From NCBI RefSeq assembly GCF_000021325.1, contig NC_011365.1, positions 3,190,001 to 3,254,000 of the forward strand: a stretch of DNA of 64,000 nt. Reading direction: 5' to 3'. Made by a program: the position numbers and the translations under genes. Below are positions 7,611 through 16,851 of this stretch, piece after piece (within the stretch, counting starts at the first letter, position 1; each line of letters opens with the position of its first letter). The notes under the pieces are model-generated. The model did no database searches and was not told the DNA's origin. It saw nothing but the letters and a program-made list of their open reading frames with translations. Origin of the DNA: Gluconacetobacter diazotrophicus PA1 5 (lineage in GTDB: Bacteria > Pseudomonadota > Alphaproteobacteria > Acetobacterales > Acetobacteraceae).

Positions 7611-9950
7611 ATGTCAGTCATGCCCCCTGGTTTGCGCCGAATTGTCTGGAGTATGTCCGTGACGTCGCTGGGCTGTGCCCTGAGCATGAATGCGGGCGCG
7701 GCAAGCACCGCCCCGCAGAAGCGTGCCGTAGGGGTTCACGGCCGGCCGGAGGCTGCTGCCGGCTCCGGCTCCGGCACCGCGCAGCCCGTGAAGACGGAGG
7801 AGGTCACGGTCAGCGTGCGCCGCCGCAGCGAACCCCTGCAGAAGGTCCCGGTTGCGACTTCGGTCTATACCGCAAGCCAGGCGCGGCGCGATAATGTCCA
7901 TGATTTGCAAGGAATTTTCGAATTCGTTCCCTCGGCCAACTTCCGCGCCAATGCCTCGTCCAAGGACAGGGCGATCTTCATACGCGGGATCGGCACCATT
8001 TCGACGTCGCCGGGGGTGGAGCCATCGGTCTCGACCGTGATCGACGGGGTGGTGCTGGCGCGGCCGGGCATGGCCACGACCGATATCGTGGGCTTGAGCC
8101 AGGTGGAGGTCATGCGCGGGCCGCAGGGCACGCTGTTCGGAAAAAACGCCTCCGCCGGCGCGGTCAATATCGTGACCGACAGGCCGACGGCGGATTTCCA
8201 TGCCTATACCGAAGGGTCGTATTTCTCGGGGAACGAGTATCGGCTGACGGGCGGCGTGTCCGGCACGCTGGTGCCGTCGAAGCTGATCGCGAACGCTGAT
8301 TTCCTGGTCGGCGGGTTTGACGGCAACGTCACCAACATCGCCAGCAACACGATGGTGAACGGGTACGAACACCGTGGCGTGCGCTCGAAATTCCTATGGA
8401 CGCCGGATGATCGCACGCAGGTCACGTTGGGCCTGGACTATATGTACCAGAACGACCTGGTGCCGAGCGGGGTCTATTCCTCGACCTCGCAGATTGCCTT
8501 TCCCACGAACGTGGCCACGTCCAATCCGACGCTGGCGGCGGCCCTGAAGGCGGAAGGCATTACGCCCTCGCGCAACAACACCGAGGTCAGCAACAATATC
8601 CAGAGCCGTTCCGTGGACCATTCAGGGGGGGCATCCATCACCCTGGACCGGGAATTCGCCGGCGGATACAAGCTGACATCCATTTCGGGCTACCGCCGCT
8701 GGCAGAATGTCCAGGACCAGGATTACGACGGTCTGGGTTCCGTGCCGGCGGGCGTGACCAATGTCCATGATCATGGGCTGCTCAATTTCTGGCAGGCATC
8801 CGAAGAGGCGCGCGTCGCCTCTCCGCGCGGTCATTTCTTCGACTATGTCGCGGGGTTCTACTACCTGCACAGCCTGGACCAGGAAGTGTACAGCCGCGAC
8901 GTGCTGGTCGGCACGCCCGCGACGCCCAACCCGGGCTACGGCGTTTCGCATTATGGCATAGCCAACAACAACTATGCCGTTTTCGCCGAAGGAAACCTGA
9001 ACTTCACGAAGCGCTTTCGCGGCATCCTGGGGTTGCGCCTTCTGCGTGACGACCTAGCGTACAACATGGCGCGCAACTCGACCGCGACGGCGGCCAATCC
9101 GGTCCTGGGCATCCGCCCATCCTATGCCTCGACCGGCTCCACGTCGCAGAACGGTTATGTGGACCGGATCGGACTGCAATATGACGTCCTGTCCGACATG
9201 CAGGCGTATTTCACCTATTCCCACGGCTACAAGGGTCCGGCGTACAACACGTTTTTCAACATGCAGGCCACGGATGCGCAGGTGCTCAGGCCCGAGCAGA
9301 ACAATACGTACGAGATCGGGTTGAAATCGCAGTTCTGGCACCGTCGGATCACCGCGAATTTTGCCGCCTTCATCGAGGATTTTTCAAACTTCCAGGCCAA
9401 TTTCCTCGACAATGTGAACGGGGGCGCGGTCTATCGCATGATCAATGCCGGCTCGGTTTCCTCCAAGGGTGTGGAAGGCGATATTTCCGCGCATGTCCTG
9501 CGCGACCTGACCCTGGGCGGAAACTTCACCTACGACTATGCCGTGGTGGACCGGTTCAACTGCCCGGCCGGCGCGCCGGCATCGTGCAACGTCAATGGCG
9601 AGCCGCTGCCCTTCGCCCCGCGCTGGAAATTCGTGCTGAATGCCGACTACACCCGCGCGCTGAACGATCGTTTCTCCGTCTCGGTGGACAGCGACTACAC
9701 CTGGCAGAGCCGCACGCAGTTCGCGCTGACCGAAACGCCCGATACGGTGCAGAAGGCTTACGGCATCTGGAACATGAGCACGACCCTGCGTGACAGCAAG
9801 CTCAGGCTGCAGCTCTCGCTGGTCATGCGCAATGCCATCAACACCCATTATCTGTCCTACATCAGCTATGGCGTCCTGGGCGGCACGGCGGATTTCCTGC
9901 CGCGCGACTACGGACGGTATGGCGGCTTCGTCCTGCGCAAGGAATTCTGA
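7611..9950 (+). CDS. TonB-dependent outer-membrane receptor
   Basis: A 779-residue TonB-dependent receptor. It has an N-terminal signal sequence ending near residue 30 (ALSMNAGAAS), a TonB-box-like EEVTVSV at 63-69, a plug domain with the conserved VEVMRGPQGTLFGKNASAGAVNIV block, and a 22-strand barrel with repeated aromatic and polar strands that ends in Phe (FVLRKEF), as needed for BAM recognition. The start at 7611 is chosen because GGTGA sits eight bases before it; ATGs at 7584 and 7596 lack this. The MFS gene begins three bases after its stop, implying cotranscription. The ligand is unknown; neighbours suggest an organic sulfur compound or a sugar-like molecule. Confidence 0.93.
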   Translation: MSVMPPGLRRIVWSMSVTSLGCALSMNAGAASTAPQKRAVGVHGRPEAAAGSGSGTAQPVKTEEVTVSVRRRSEPLQKVPVATSVYTASQARRDNVHDLQGIFEFVPSANFRANASSKDRAIFIRGIGTISTSPGVEPSVSTVIDGVVLARPGMATTDIVGLSQVEVMRGPQGTLFGKNASAGAVNIVTDRPTADFHAYTEGSYFSGNEYRLTGGVSGTLVPSKLIANADFLVGGFDGNVTNIASNTMVNGYEHRGVRSKFLWTPDDRTQVTLGLDYMYQNDLVPSGVYSSTSQIAFPTNVATSNPTLAAALKAEGITPSRNNTEVSNNIQSRSVDHSGGASITLDREFAGGYKLTSISGYRRWQNVQDQDYDGLGSVPAGVTNVHDHGLLNFWQASEEARVASPRGHFFDYVAGFYYLHSLDQEVYSRDVLVGTPATPNPGYGVSHYGIANNNYAVFAEGNLNFTKRFRGILGLRLLRDDLAYNMARNSTATAANPVLGIRPSYASTGSTSQNGYVDRIGLQYDVLSDMQAYFTYSHGYKGPAYNTFFNMQATDAQVLRPEQNNTYEIGLKSQFWHRRITANFAAFIEDFSNFQANFLDNVNGGAVYRMINAGSVSSKGVEGDISAHVLRDLTLGGNFTYDYAVVDRFNCPAGAPASCNVNGEPLPFAPRWKFVLNADYTRALNDRFSVSVDSDYTWQSRTQFALTETPDTVQKAYGIWNMSTTLRDSKLRLQLSLVMRNAINTHYLSYISYGVLGGTADFLPRDYGRYGGFVLRKEF

Positions 9951-9953
9951 ATC

Positions 9954-11300
9954 ATGGCCCGTGCATTCAGGCTCCGGGCGGGATTTCCGCCTGCCACGCT
10001 GATCGTGTTGTGCCTGATCGTCGTGGTGTCCACGGCGGACCGGCAGATCATCGCCCTGATCAAGCCGGTGCTGGACCGGACATTCGGCTGGAGCACGCGC
10101 GATTACGCCCGGATCTCGCTCTGGACGCAGGTCGCCTCCGCCGGCAGCCTGCTGGTCTCGGGCTGGCTGGTGGACCGGTTCGGCTCGCGCCGGGTGCTGG
10201 GCACCGCGTTGGCGGGCTGGAGCCTGATGACCGTCCTGCATGCGGTGGTGACGTCGGTGCGCGGCTTCGTGCTGGTGCGCGCGACGCTGGGCGCGCTGGA
10301 GGGCGCGGGCATGCCCAGCGTGATGAAGGTCGTGGCCACCACCGTGCCGCGCGCCGAACGGGGCCGGGTGATCGGTATGGTCAACGCCGTGCCCAACGTG
10401 GCGGCGGTGCTCACCCCCGTCCTGGCGGGGCTGTTGCTGCCCTGGGTCGGGTGGAAGGCGCTTGTGGCGGGGCTGGGCGCGACCGGGCTGGTACTGGCGG
10501 CGCTGTGGTGCGCCGGCCTGCCGAAGGCACGGCCCGCCCGCGAGGATGGGGCCGCGCAACCCGCGCGGGCGGACGGGTCCCGAAGCGAGGCAGGTAGCCT
10601 CGCACATGGGGATGTGCGGCGCTTCGTCGCGGTGTTTTCCCTGTGCAAGGTGCTGTCGGACGCGACATGGTGGCTGCTGCTGTACTGGCTGCCCGATATC
10701 CTGCACACGCAGTTCGGCCTGGGGCTGCGCGGCGTGGGCGTCGCGTCGGGCGCGGTGTATGTCGGGGCCGGGCTAGGGTCCGTCCTCGGCGGGGTGCTGC
10801 CGGCGCTGCTGCCGGCGCGCGCGGGATCGCGCGAGCGGGCGCGGCGCACGGTCATGGGCGGTGCGGCGCTGTGCGTCGTGCCCATGCTGTTCGTCCATGC
10901 CACCCACACGGCCCTGGCGGGAATCGGGCTTTTTGCACTGGGCCTGATGGCGCATCAGGTTTTTTCGACCAACCTGTTCGGGATCGTGACCGAATGGGCG
11001 CCCTCCGCCCTGGTGGGGCGCGTGATGGGCATTGGCGCGTTCTGCGGCAACCTGGGTGGCGCGGCCCTGCTGTGGCTGACCGGCTTCGTGCCCATGCCGT
11101 TTGTCCTGGGGGCCTGCAGCCTGTCCTATCTGGCGGCATGGGGCGTTCTGCGCGCATGGGCGGGGCCGGGTTGGCTGGAGCGCGCCTTCCGGTCCGCACC
11201 GCCTGGCGCGGGGCCTGAAATTCCCGCCGGGATATCCCTGAACGCGGCTTCCGCGCCGCCTGCCGGATCGTCTTCCGGGGGGTCCCCGTGTGTGGCCTGA
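9954..11300 (+). CDS. MFS transporter (anion:cation symporter-like)
   Basis: A 448-residue major facilitator with about twelve hydrophobic segments in two halves separated by a hydrophilic loop around residues 183-218. Characteristic pieces are STADRQIIALIKP in TM1, LVDRFGSRRVLG in the loop 2-3 position, RATLGALEGAGMPSVMK in TM4 and a second-half VVGRVMGIGAFCG-like segment. The first-half motifs recall the ACS family (hexuronate, phthalate, sialate carriers). The last 45 residues are a hydrophilic Pro/Gly/Ser tail. It is separated from the receptor gene by three bases, so it probably moves the receptor's cargo, or a product of it, across the inner membrane. A 7-bp hairpin at 11298-11315 covers its stop. 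Confidence 0.87.
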   Translation: MARAFRLRAGFPPATLIVLCLIVVVSTADRQIIALIKPVLDRTFGWSTRDYARISLWTQVASAGSLLVSGWLVDRFGSRRVLGTALAGWSLMTVLHAVVTSVRGFVLVRATLGALEGAGMPSVMKVVATTVPRAERGRVIGMVNAVPNVAAVLTPVLAGLLLPWVGWKALVAGLGATGLVLAALWCAGLPKARPAREDGAAQPARADGSRSEAGSLAHGDVRRFVAVFSLCKVLSDATWWLLLYWLPDILHTQFGLGLRGVGVASGAVYVGAGLGSVLGGVLPALLPARAGSRERARRTVMGGAALCVVPMLFVHATHTALAGIGLFALGLMAHQVFSTNLFGIVTEWAPSALVGRVMGIGAFCGNLGGAALLWLTGFVPMPFVLGACSLSYLAAWGVLRAWAGPGWLERAFRSAPPGAGPEIPAGISLNAASAPPAGSSSGGSPCVA

Positions 11301-11356
11301 CGCCGTGTGGCGTCAGATGTCATGTGTGTTCATCGTTTTGACAGGATAGTGTTTTT

Positions 11357-12349
11357 ATGGACTGGTTTCCTTCTCCTGCCCGGTACGACACGGCATCCTT
11401 CAGGCGGTGCGGCCGTTCCGGCCTGGACCTGCCCCCCATATCGCTGGGGCTGTGGCATAATTTCGGGGACACCGATGTGTTCGCGACGGGGCGCGCGGTG
11501 ATCCGGCGTGCGTTCGACCGGGGCGTGACGCATTTCGACCTCGCGAACAATTACGGCACGCCCTACGGTTCGGCCGAACGGAATTTCGGCGAGATCCTGA
11601 AAAGGGATTTTCGCGCGCATCGCGACGAGCTGGTCATTTCCACAAAGGCGGGGTGGGACATGTGGCCCGGCCCGTACGGCAATGGCGGGTCGCGCAAGTA
11701 TGTGCTGTCCTCGCTGGACCAGAGTCTCGGACGCATGGGGCTCGACTACGTGGATATCTTCTATTCCCACCGTCCGACCCCCGATGTCCCGCTGGAGGAA
11801 ACCGTGGGCGCGCTGGTCCACGCGCACCGCCAGGGCAAGGCGCTGTATGTCGGGATTTCGTCCTACGACGCGGACAGCACGCTGCAGGCGGCGGCGCTGC
11901 TACGCCAGGCGGGCGTGCCGCTGCTGGTGCATCAGCCTGTCTATTCGCTGCTGAACCGCGCGATCGAACGGGACCTGTTTGCCGCGCTGGAACAGGTCGG
12001 CGCGGGCTGTGTCGTCTTCTCGCCCCTGGCGCAGGGACTGCTGACCGACAAATACCTGGATGGCGTTCCGGCGGAATCCCGTGCCGCCAGAAGCCGGTAT
12101 CTGGACCCGGAGGTGCTGACGCCCGCGCTGCTCGATGCCATACGTGGCCTGGACGGGCTGGCGCGTGCACGCGGGCAGAGCCTGGCGCAGATGGCCATTG
12201 CGTGGACCCTGCGCGATGCGCGGGTCACGTCGGCCATCGTGGGCGCGCGCACCGTGCCGCAACTGGACGAAACGCTGGATGCCGTGCGCAACACCGCGTT
12301 CAGCGAGGCCGAACTGGCGCGGATCGAGCAGATCCTGTCGGTGCTGTAA
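11357..12349 (+). CDS. Aldo/keto reductase, YghZ-like
   Basis: A 330-residue NADPH-dependent aldo/keto reductase. The catalytic tetrad is visible: Asp61 in HFDLANNYG, Tyr66, Lys97 in ISTKAGWDMWPGPYG and His138 in DIFYSHRP. The KAGWDMWPGPYGNGGSRKY stretch is typical of the YghZ/MgrA subgroup, which reduces L-glyceraldehyde 3-phosphate and methylglyoxal and which resembles channel beta subunits. The C-terminal cofactor site appears as SAIVGARTVPQLDETL. AGGATAG precedes the ATG. It lies 56 bases after the MFS gene on the same strand and may belong to the same module; a perfect hairpin follows it. Confidence 0.88.
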   Translation: MDWFPSPARYDTASFRRCGRSGLDLPPISLGLWHNFGDTDVFATGRAVIRRAFDRGVTHFDLANNYGTPYGSAERNFGEILKRDFRAHRDELVISTKAGWDMWPGPYGNGGSRKYVLSSLDQSLGRMGLDYVDIFYSHRPTPDVPLEETVGALVHAHRQGKALYVGISSYDADSTLQAAALLRQAGVPLLVHQPVYSLLNRAIERDLFAALEQVGAGCVVFSPLAQGLLTDKYLDGVPAESRAARSRYLDPEVLTPALLDAIRGLDGLARARGQSLAQMAIAWTLRDARVTSAIVGARTVPQLDETLDAVRNTAFSEAELARIEQILSVL

Positions 12350-12355
12350 GGAAAA

Positions 12356-12388
12356 CCGCCTGCCCCGGTTCGTATTCGGGGCAGGCGG
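12356..12388. terminator. Bidirectional terminator between convergent genes
   Basis: A perfect 12-bp stem (CCGCCTGCCCCG at 12356-12367, partner 12377-12388, nine-base loop) lies between the stops of the aldo/keto reductase and the M16 peptidase. Read leftward the stem is followed by TTTTCC, making it a fair intrinsic terminator for the peptidase gene; the rightward side has no T-run. Confidence 0.75.
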
Positions 12389-12412
12389 CCGGTGTTCCCT
12401 GGTGTTTCGCTC

Positions 12413-15124
12413 TTAGCGGATCGAGGCGGGGCCCTTGACGATCTCGGCCAGGTCGGCGGGGCGGACCCAGGTGCGGAAGGCTTTCTGCACGTCGGCGGCG
12501 GTCATGGTGTAATAGGCGCGGGCGGCCGTGTCCGGGGTGTCCAGCGGCAGGCCCAGATTGACCAGGTGCAAATCCTCGGCCGCGATGGAATCCAGGCTGG
12601 CGCGTTGCAGCGGCAGACCGCGCAGCAGGGATGCCTTGGCCAGTGTCAGTTCGTCGTCGGACACCGGCTGGGCCTGCAGGGCGGCGACATCGTGGATGGC
12701 GGCGTCGCGGGCGCGGCCGACCTTGTCGGGGTCGGCGCCGAAGCTGATGCTGTAGCCGCCGCGATGGCGCGACCATGAAAAATTGCTGCTGACGGAATAG
12801 ACGTAGCCGGTCCTGACCCGCAGGTCGCGATACAGGCGCGAGGAGAATCCGTCGCCCAGGATCTCGTTCCCCACGCTCAGCGCGAAATGGTCGGGATGGG
12901 ACGCGGTCAGGCCCAGGCTTTCGGCCAGGATGGCCGAATCCTGCACGCTGGTATGATCCGGCACCTCGGTTCGCGCGGCGCGGCTGTCGGGGCGCGGCGG
13001 CAGGTCCACCGCGGGGGTGGGGCCGGCGGGCCGGGGCCAGGCGCCGAAGGTACGGCCCACGACGTCGCGCGCCCGGTCGGGCGTGATGTCGCCCGCCACC
13101 ACGATGGTGGTCAGGTCCGGCCGGTAGGCGCTGGCGTAGAAGGCGCGCACGTCCGACAGGCTCAGCCCCATGATCCGGCGCGGATCGGGCTGGCGCAGGG
13201 TCGGGTCGCCGGGGGGCGAGACCGCGGCCTTGATCGCGCGGCCGAACAGGTAGTCCGGCGTCTGCAGCAGGCCGGCATAGGATTGTGCCGCCTGCATGCG
13301 CACGACCTGGAACGCCTGGTCCGGGAAGGCGGGATGCAGTTCGTTGTCCGCCAGCAGGCGCATGCCCTGTTCGAAATCCGGCGTCAGGACCGACAGGCTG
13401 AAGCCGGGGCCGGCGCTTTCCGTCGCCGCGATGTCGTCCAGCGCCTTCTGGAACGCCAGCCGGTCGAGCGAGCGGGTGCCGTAGCTGAACAGGTCCTCGG
13501 TGATCGAGGCGATGCCTTCCTGCCCCTTCGGTTCCTGCATGTCCGCGTTCTGCCGCACCTGGCCGTACACCGAGATGGTGTGGCTGACACGGGCCGGCTG
13601 GACGATCAGTTGCAGCCCGTTGGGGTAGGTGAAGACGCTGGGCAGGCCCACCGGCGGCGGCAGGGTCAGGGTGGACAGCGCCGTGCGCGCCCAGTCGGGC
13701 AGGGCGACCGGATGGTCGGGCGGCGTGGCGAAGGATTCCGATCCGCCGAAGCCCTTGCCGGCCACCGGCTTGCCCGAATCCTCGGGCGTCAACTGGGCGG
13801 TGATGGCCTGGGCGGGGTCCAGGATCTGCCGTGCCAGCCGATCGACGTCGGCCACGGTGACGGATTTCAGCGCGGTGCCCAGTTCGTCGGGCGCGTTCAG
13901 CCCCATGACGGCCAGCGCCTGCGACCAGTTTTCCGCCAGTCCGCTGATGCTGTTGGCGGAAAAGCCCAGTTGCGCCAGTTCCTTGCGCCGCGCGGCCTCG
14001 ACCAGGTCGGCGGGGACGCCGTTCCGGCGGATGGCGCCGAGGATCGCGTTGATTTCGGCCAGCAGGGGGGCGGGGTCCTGGCCCTTGGGGAAGGCGGCGA
14101 CCGCGATGCCGATTCCGGCGTCGGGCTTGGGGGCGAATTCGAACCCGGCGAACAGCGCCTTGCCCGCCGGCACCAGGGCGTACAGCGCGCCCCGCTGGCT
14201 GGACAGGACATCGGCCAGGATCTGCGCCGCCGCGTAATCCTTCGACGTCAGGCCCGGCATGCGCCAGGCCACGGTCGTCAGACCGACGGGATAATCGGTG
14301 GGGAAACGCAGGGTCTGCGCCTTGACCGGGCCGGGCGTGACCGGCGTGCGTGCCGGCAGGTCACGGCGCGGAATGTCGCCGAAGGCCGCGCGGACCTGAT
14401 CGATCGCGTGGTCGGGGTCGATATTGCCGGCAATGACCAGGATGGCGTTGTTCGGGGCGTACCAGCGGTCGTAGAACCCGCGCAGCAGGGCGGCGTCGGT
14501 CTTGTCGAAGGACGGGCGCGTGCCCAGCGCGTCATGTTCGTACGGCGTGCCGGCGAACAGGATGGATTGCAGGCGCGACAGGTACTGGTAGCTGGGGCTG
14601 GACAGGTCGCGCGCCACCTCCTGCTCGATCGCGCCGCGTTCCTTTTCCCAGTCGGCCTCGCTCAGGGCCAGGCCGCGCATGCGCAGCGCCTCGATCCGCA
14701 GCATCACGCCCAGATCCTCGGCCGGGGCAGTGTAGAAATACTGGGTGACGTTCTCGGTCGTGTCGGCATTGTAGCTGCCGCCCAGCCGTGCGCCGATGGC
14801 CGCCAACTGGTCCTTGTCCAGCCCGGCGCTGCCCCGGAACATCATGTGTTCCAGCGCGTGGGCGGTGCCGGGGAAGCCCTTCGGCGCCTCGCTGGCGCCG
14901 ACCAGGTAATTGATCTCGGTCGTCACGACGGGGGCCAGCCGGTCGCGGATCACCACCACGCGCAGCCCGTTCGGCAGGGTGGCCCGCACCGCGGCATCGG
15001 CCTGTTCGGTCGCCGCCGGCCGCGCTGGCGGCGGGGCTTCGACCCGCGCGGCCATGGCCGAGGGAGGCATGGCCAGAAGAGCCAGGGAGAGGCTTAATGC
15101 GGTGGTGGCCAGACGCGCTGTCAT
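12413..15124 (-). CDS. Secreted M16 (pitrilysin/insulinase-type) zinc peptidase, double domain
   Basis: A 903-residue M16 metallopeptidase. An N-terminal signal peptide ends around MPPSAMA (residues 19-25). The inverted zinc motif HxxEH is HALEH at 89-93, with the third ligand Glu in the ERGAIEQEVARD helix. A second, non-catalytic M16 half starts near residue 470 with LPSVFTYPNGLQLIVQPA, followed by GIASITEDLFSYGT where the metal residues are lost, as is usual for two-domain members. The ATG at 15124 was chosen because it gives the signal peptide directly; an upstream in-frame ATG at 15178 has no ribosome site. It probably degrades short peptides in the periplasm. It is divergent from the S12 hydrolase. 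Confidence 0.92.
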   Translation of the reverse strand: MTARLATTALSLSLALLAMPPSAMAARVEAPPPARPAATEQADAAVRATLPNGLRVVVIRDRLAPVVTTEINYLVGASEAPKGFPGTAHALEHMMFRGSAGLDKDQLAAIGARLGGSYNADTTENVTQYFYTAPAEDLGVMLRIEALRMRGLALSEADWEKERGAIEQEVARDLSSPSYQYLSRLQSILFAGTPYEHDALGTRPSFDKTDAALLRGFYDRWYAPNNAILVIAGNIDPDHAIDQVRAAFGDIPRRDLPARTPVTPGPVKAQTLRFPTDYPVGLTTVAWRMPGLTSKDYAAAQILADVLSSQRGALYALVPAGKALFAGFEFAPKPDAGIGIAVAAFPKGQDPAPLLAEINAILGAIRRNGVPADLVEAARRKELAQLGFSANSISGLAENWSQALAVMGLNAPDELGTALKSVTVADVDRLARQILDPAQAITAQLTPEDSGKPVAGKGFGGSESFATPPDHPVALPDWARTALSTLTLPPPVGLPSVFTYPNGLQLIVQPARVSHTISVYGQVRQNADMQEPKGQEGIASITEDLFSYGTRSLDRLAFQKALDDIAATESAGPGFSLSVLTPDFEQGMRLLADNELHPAFPDQAFQVVRMQAAQSYAGLLQTPDYLFGRAIKAAVSPPGDPTLRQPDPRRIMGLSLSDVRAFYASAYRPDLTTIVVAGDITPDRARDVVGRTFGAWPRPAGPTPAVDLPPRPDSRAARTEVPDHTSVQDSAILAESLGLTASHPDHFALSVGNEILGDGFSSRLYRDLRVRTGYVYSVSSNFSWSRHRGGYSISFGADPDKVGRARDAAIHDVAALQAQPVSDDELTLAKASLLRGLPLQRASLDSIAAEDLHLVNLGLPLDTPDTAARAYYTMTAADVQKAFRTWVRPADLAEIVKGPASIR

Positions 15125-15223
15125 GATCTGCTGGATACTCCTGGTGGCCCGGACAGCGTAGACCCCGCCCGCCGTCATGAAAACCGGCGGGATCGTGTCG
15201 GGGCCTGGAATGAAGGAGACGTA

Positions 15224-16408
15224 ATGATGGACGCCATGTCGATTGCCATGCCGACTGGGGGAATGGCCGAACGGGTCGATCAGGTGGTGCGGGGCGCGGT
15301 GGCGCGGGGCAGGCTGGTGGGCGCGGTGGTGCTGGTGGCGGTGGACGGCGCCGTCGTGGTGCGCTGTGCCGCCGGCCTGGCGAATCGCGAGGGCGACAGG
15401 CCGATGGCGACGGATACGCTGATGCGCCTGGCGTCGCTGACCAAGCCGGTGGTGACGGCCGTGGCGTTGCGGCTGGCCGAACGCGGAATGCTGGGCCTGG
15501 ACGACGCGGTCACGCGATTCCTGCCCGATTTCCGGCCGGCCTGTGCCGATGGATCGGTGCCGGTGATCACGTTGCGCCACCTGCTGACGCACACGGCGGG
15601 CCTGTCCTACGGCTTTGCCTTCCCGCGCGACGACAACCCCTATGTCCGCGCCGGCGTTTCCGACGGCATTGCCGAGCCCGGACTGGCGCTGGCCGACAAC
15701 CTGGCGCGCCTGTCCGGCGTGCCGCTGTCGTTCGCGCCGGGGCAGGGGTGGCAGTATTCTCTGGCGCTGGACGTGATGGGCGGCGTGCTGGAACGCGCGG
15801 GCGACGCGCCGCTGCCGGAGCTTGTGCGGCAGTATGTCGGCGCGCCGCTGGGCTGGGCGCGCAGCGGGTTTTCGGTGCCCGACCCGACCGCCCTGTGCGG
15901 CGCCTATGCCGATGCGCGGCCCGTCCCGGTCGCGATGGGCGCGCGCTACGCGATGCCCCGGCAACTGCCCGGCGGCCGGATCAGCGAAATCGTCTTCGCC
16001 CCGGACCGGGTGTTGGATTCCGGTTCCTATCCCTCGGGCGGGGCGGGCATGGTCGGCACGGCGGAGGAATTCCTGACCTTCGTCGACGCCCTGCGCGCGG
16101 GTGGCGGGCCGATCCTGTCGGCGGACAGCGCCGCGTTGTTCGGGCGCAACGCGATCGGCGACCTGCCGATGGGAATGGCCAATGACGGCATGCGCTTCGC
16201 CATCGGGGCGGCGACGGTGGACGATCCGGCACGGGCGCGCACCCCGATGTCACGCGGCGCCTTCACCTGGGGCGGGGTCTACGGCCATCAATGGATCGCC
16301 GACCCCGCGCGGGGGGTATCGATCGTGATGCTGAGCAATACGGCTCTGGCGGGCATGGCCGGTGCCTATCCGGACGCGGTGCGCGATGCGGTGTACGGCG
16401 TGGGCTGA
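15224..16408 (+). CDS. Serine hydrolase, beta-lactamase/S12 family
   Basis: A 394-residue member of the class C beta-lactamase-like (S12) family. The nucleophile motif SxxK is Ser71-Leu-Thr-Lys74, within MRLASLTKPVVTAVAL. The second motif, usually YxN, reads YSL from Tyr178 (QYSLALDVMGG), as often in esterase-like members. LRHLLTHTAGLSYG is the typical family block and GGVYGHQW near the end stands at the third motif. There is no clear signal peptide, so a cytoplasmic esterase or D-amino-acid-type peptidase is likelier than a true beta-lactamase. AAGGAG precedes the ATG at 15224; a second ATG is three bases on. It ends at an intrinsic terminator. Confidence 0.87.
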   Translation: MMDAMSIAMPTGGMAERVDQVVRGAVARGRLVGAVVLVAVDGAVVVRCAAGLANREGDRPMATDTLMRLASLTKPVVTAVALRLAERGMLGLDDAVTRFLPDFRPACADGSVPVITLRHLLTHTAGLSYGFAFPRDDNPYVRAGVSDGIAEPGLALADNLARLSGVPLSFAPGQGWQYSLALDVMGGVLERAGDAPLPELVRQYVGAPLGWARSGFSVPDPTALCGAYADARPVPVAMGARYAMPRQLPGGRISEIVFAPDRVLDSGSYPSGGAGMVGTAEEFLTFVDALRAGGGPILSADSAALFGRNAIGDLPMGMANDGMRFAIGAATVDDPARARTPMSRGAFTWGGVYGHQWIADPARGVSIVMLSNTALAGMAGAYPDAVRDAVYGVG

Positions 16409-16451
16409 CACGCCCTTCGGGCGGCGGGAAGCCAGTCTGGCATGAACCATG

Positions 16452-16488
16452 CGGGCGTCGGAGTTGCATTCGGCGCCCGTCTTTTTTT
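16452..16488 (+). terminator. Intrinsic terminator after the S12 hydrolase gene
   Basis: A CGGGCG arm at 16452-16457 pairs with CGCCCG at 16474-16479 around a 16-base loop that can pair further, and is followed by a seven-base T-run at 16482-16488. Confidence 0.75.
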
Positions 16489-16556
16489 GCGAATGAGATT
16501 GCGAACAGTTATCATCTGTGCTTCAAACGGGTGGGGCACGGATATTGGGACACGCC

Positions 16557-16796
16557 ATGTTTGTCTGTTCTTGCAACATGTTGACGGATCGTGACGTGGC
16601 GGAAGCCGCCGAGGAAGGCGCCACGCGGCCGGGCGAGATCCATGCCCGCCGGGGCTGCCGCCCCAAATGCGGCAACTGCGTCCCGGGCATGATGTGCCTG
16701 CTGCGCCGTGCCATCCAGGCGCGGGCCCAGGCCACGCTGCGCGATACCGCGATCCTGGACGTCACGATCCTGGACGAGGGCGTCGCCGCCGCCTGA
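16557..16796 (+). CDS. bfd: Bacterioferritin-associated ferredoxin
   Basis: A 79-residue (2Fe-2S) protein of the BFD type. The cluster ligands are visible as CSC (Cys4 and Cys6) and CGNC (Cys38 and Cys41), with extra cysteines at 34 and 47. In the known system Bfd reduces haem in bacterioferritin so that stored iron is released. The ATG at 16557 places the first CxC at residues 4-6 as in the family; a longer reading from 16518 adds an unrelated leader. No bacterioferritin gene is in the window. The preceding stretch around 16490-16520 has a loose resemblance to an iron-regulator site but is not convincing. Confidence 0.88.
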   Translation: MFVCSCNMLTDRDVAEAAEEGATRPGEIHARRGCRPKCGNCVPGMMCLLRRAIQARAQATLRDTAILDVTILDEGVAAA

Positions 16797-16851
16797 CGGG
16801 CGGATCGTGAAAGGGGATGCGGTCCCGATACGGGCTTGATACAAGGTCCAC

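Noticed and set aside
12887-15097. 736-codon plus-strand frame opposite the M16 peptidase
   Set aside because: The peptidase strand carries the signal peptide, HxxEH and domain order; the other frame is rich in Gly, Arg and Gln without motifs.
15224-16408. True class C beta-lactamase
   Set aside because: There is no signal peptide and the second and third active-site motifs are not the beta-lactamase YxN and KTG; a general S12 hydrolase is safer.
16490-16520. Fur box before bfd
   Set aside because: Only a partial, non-symmetric match to the consensus; the site before rpsL is far better.
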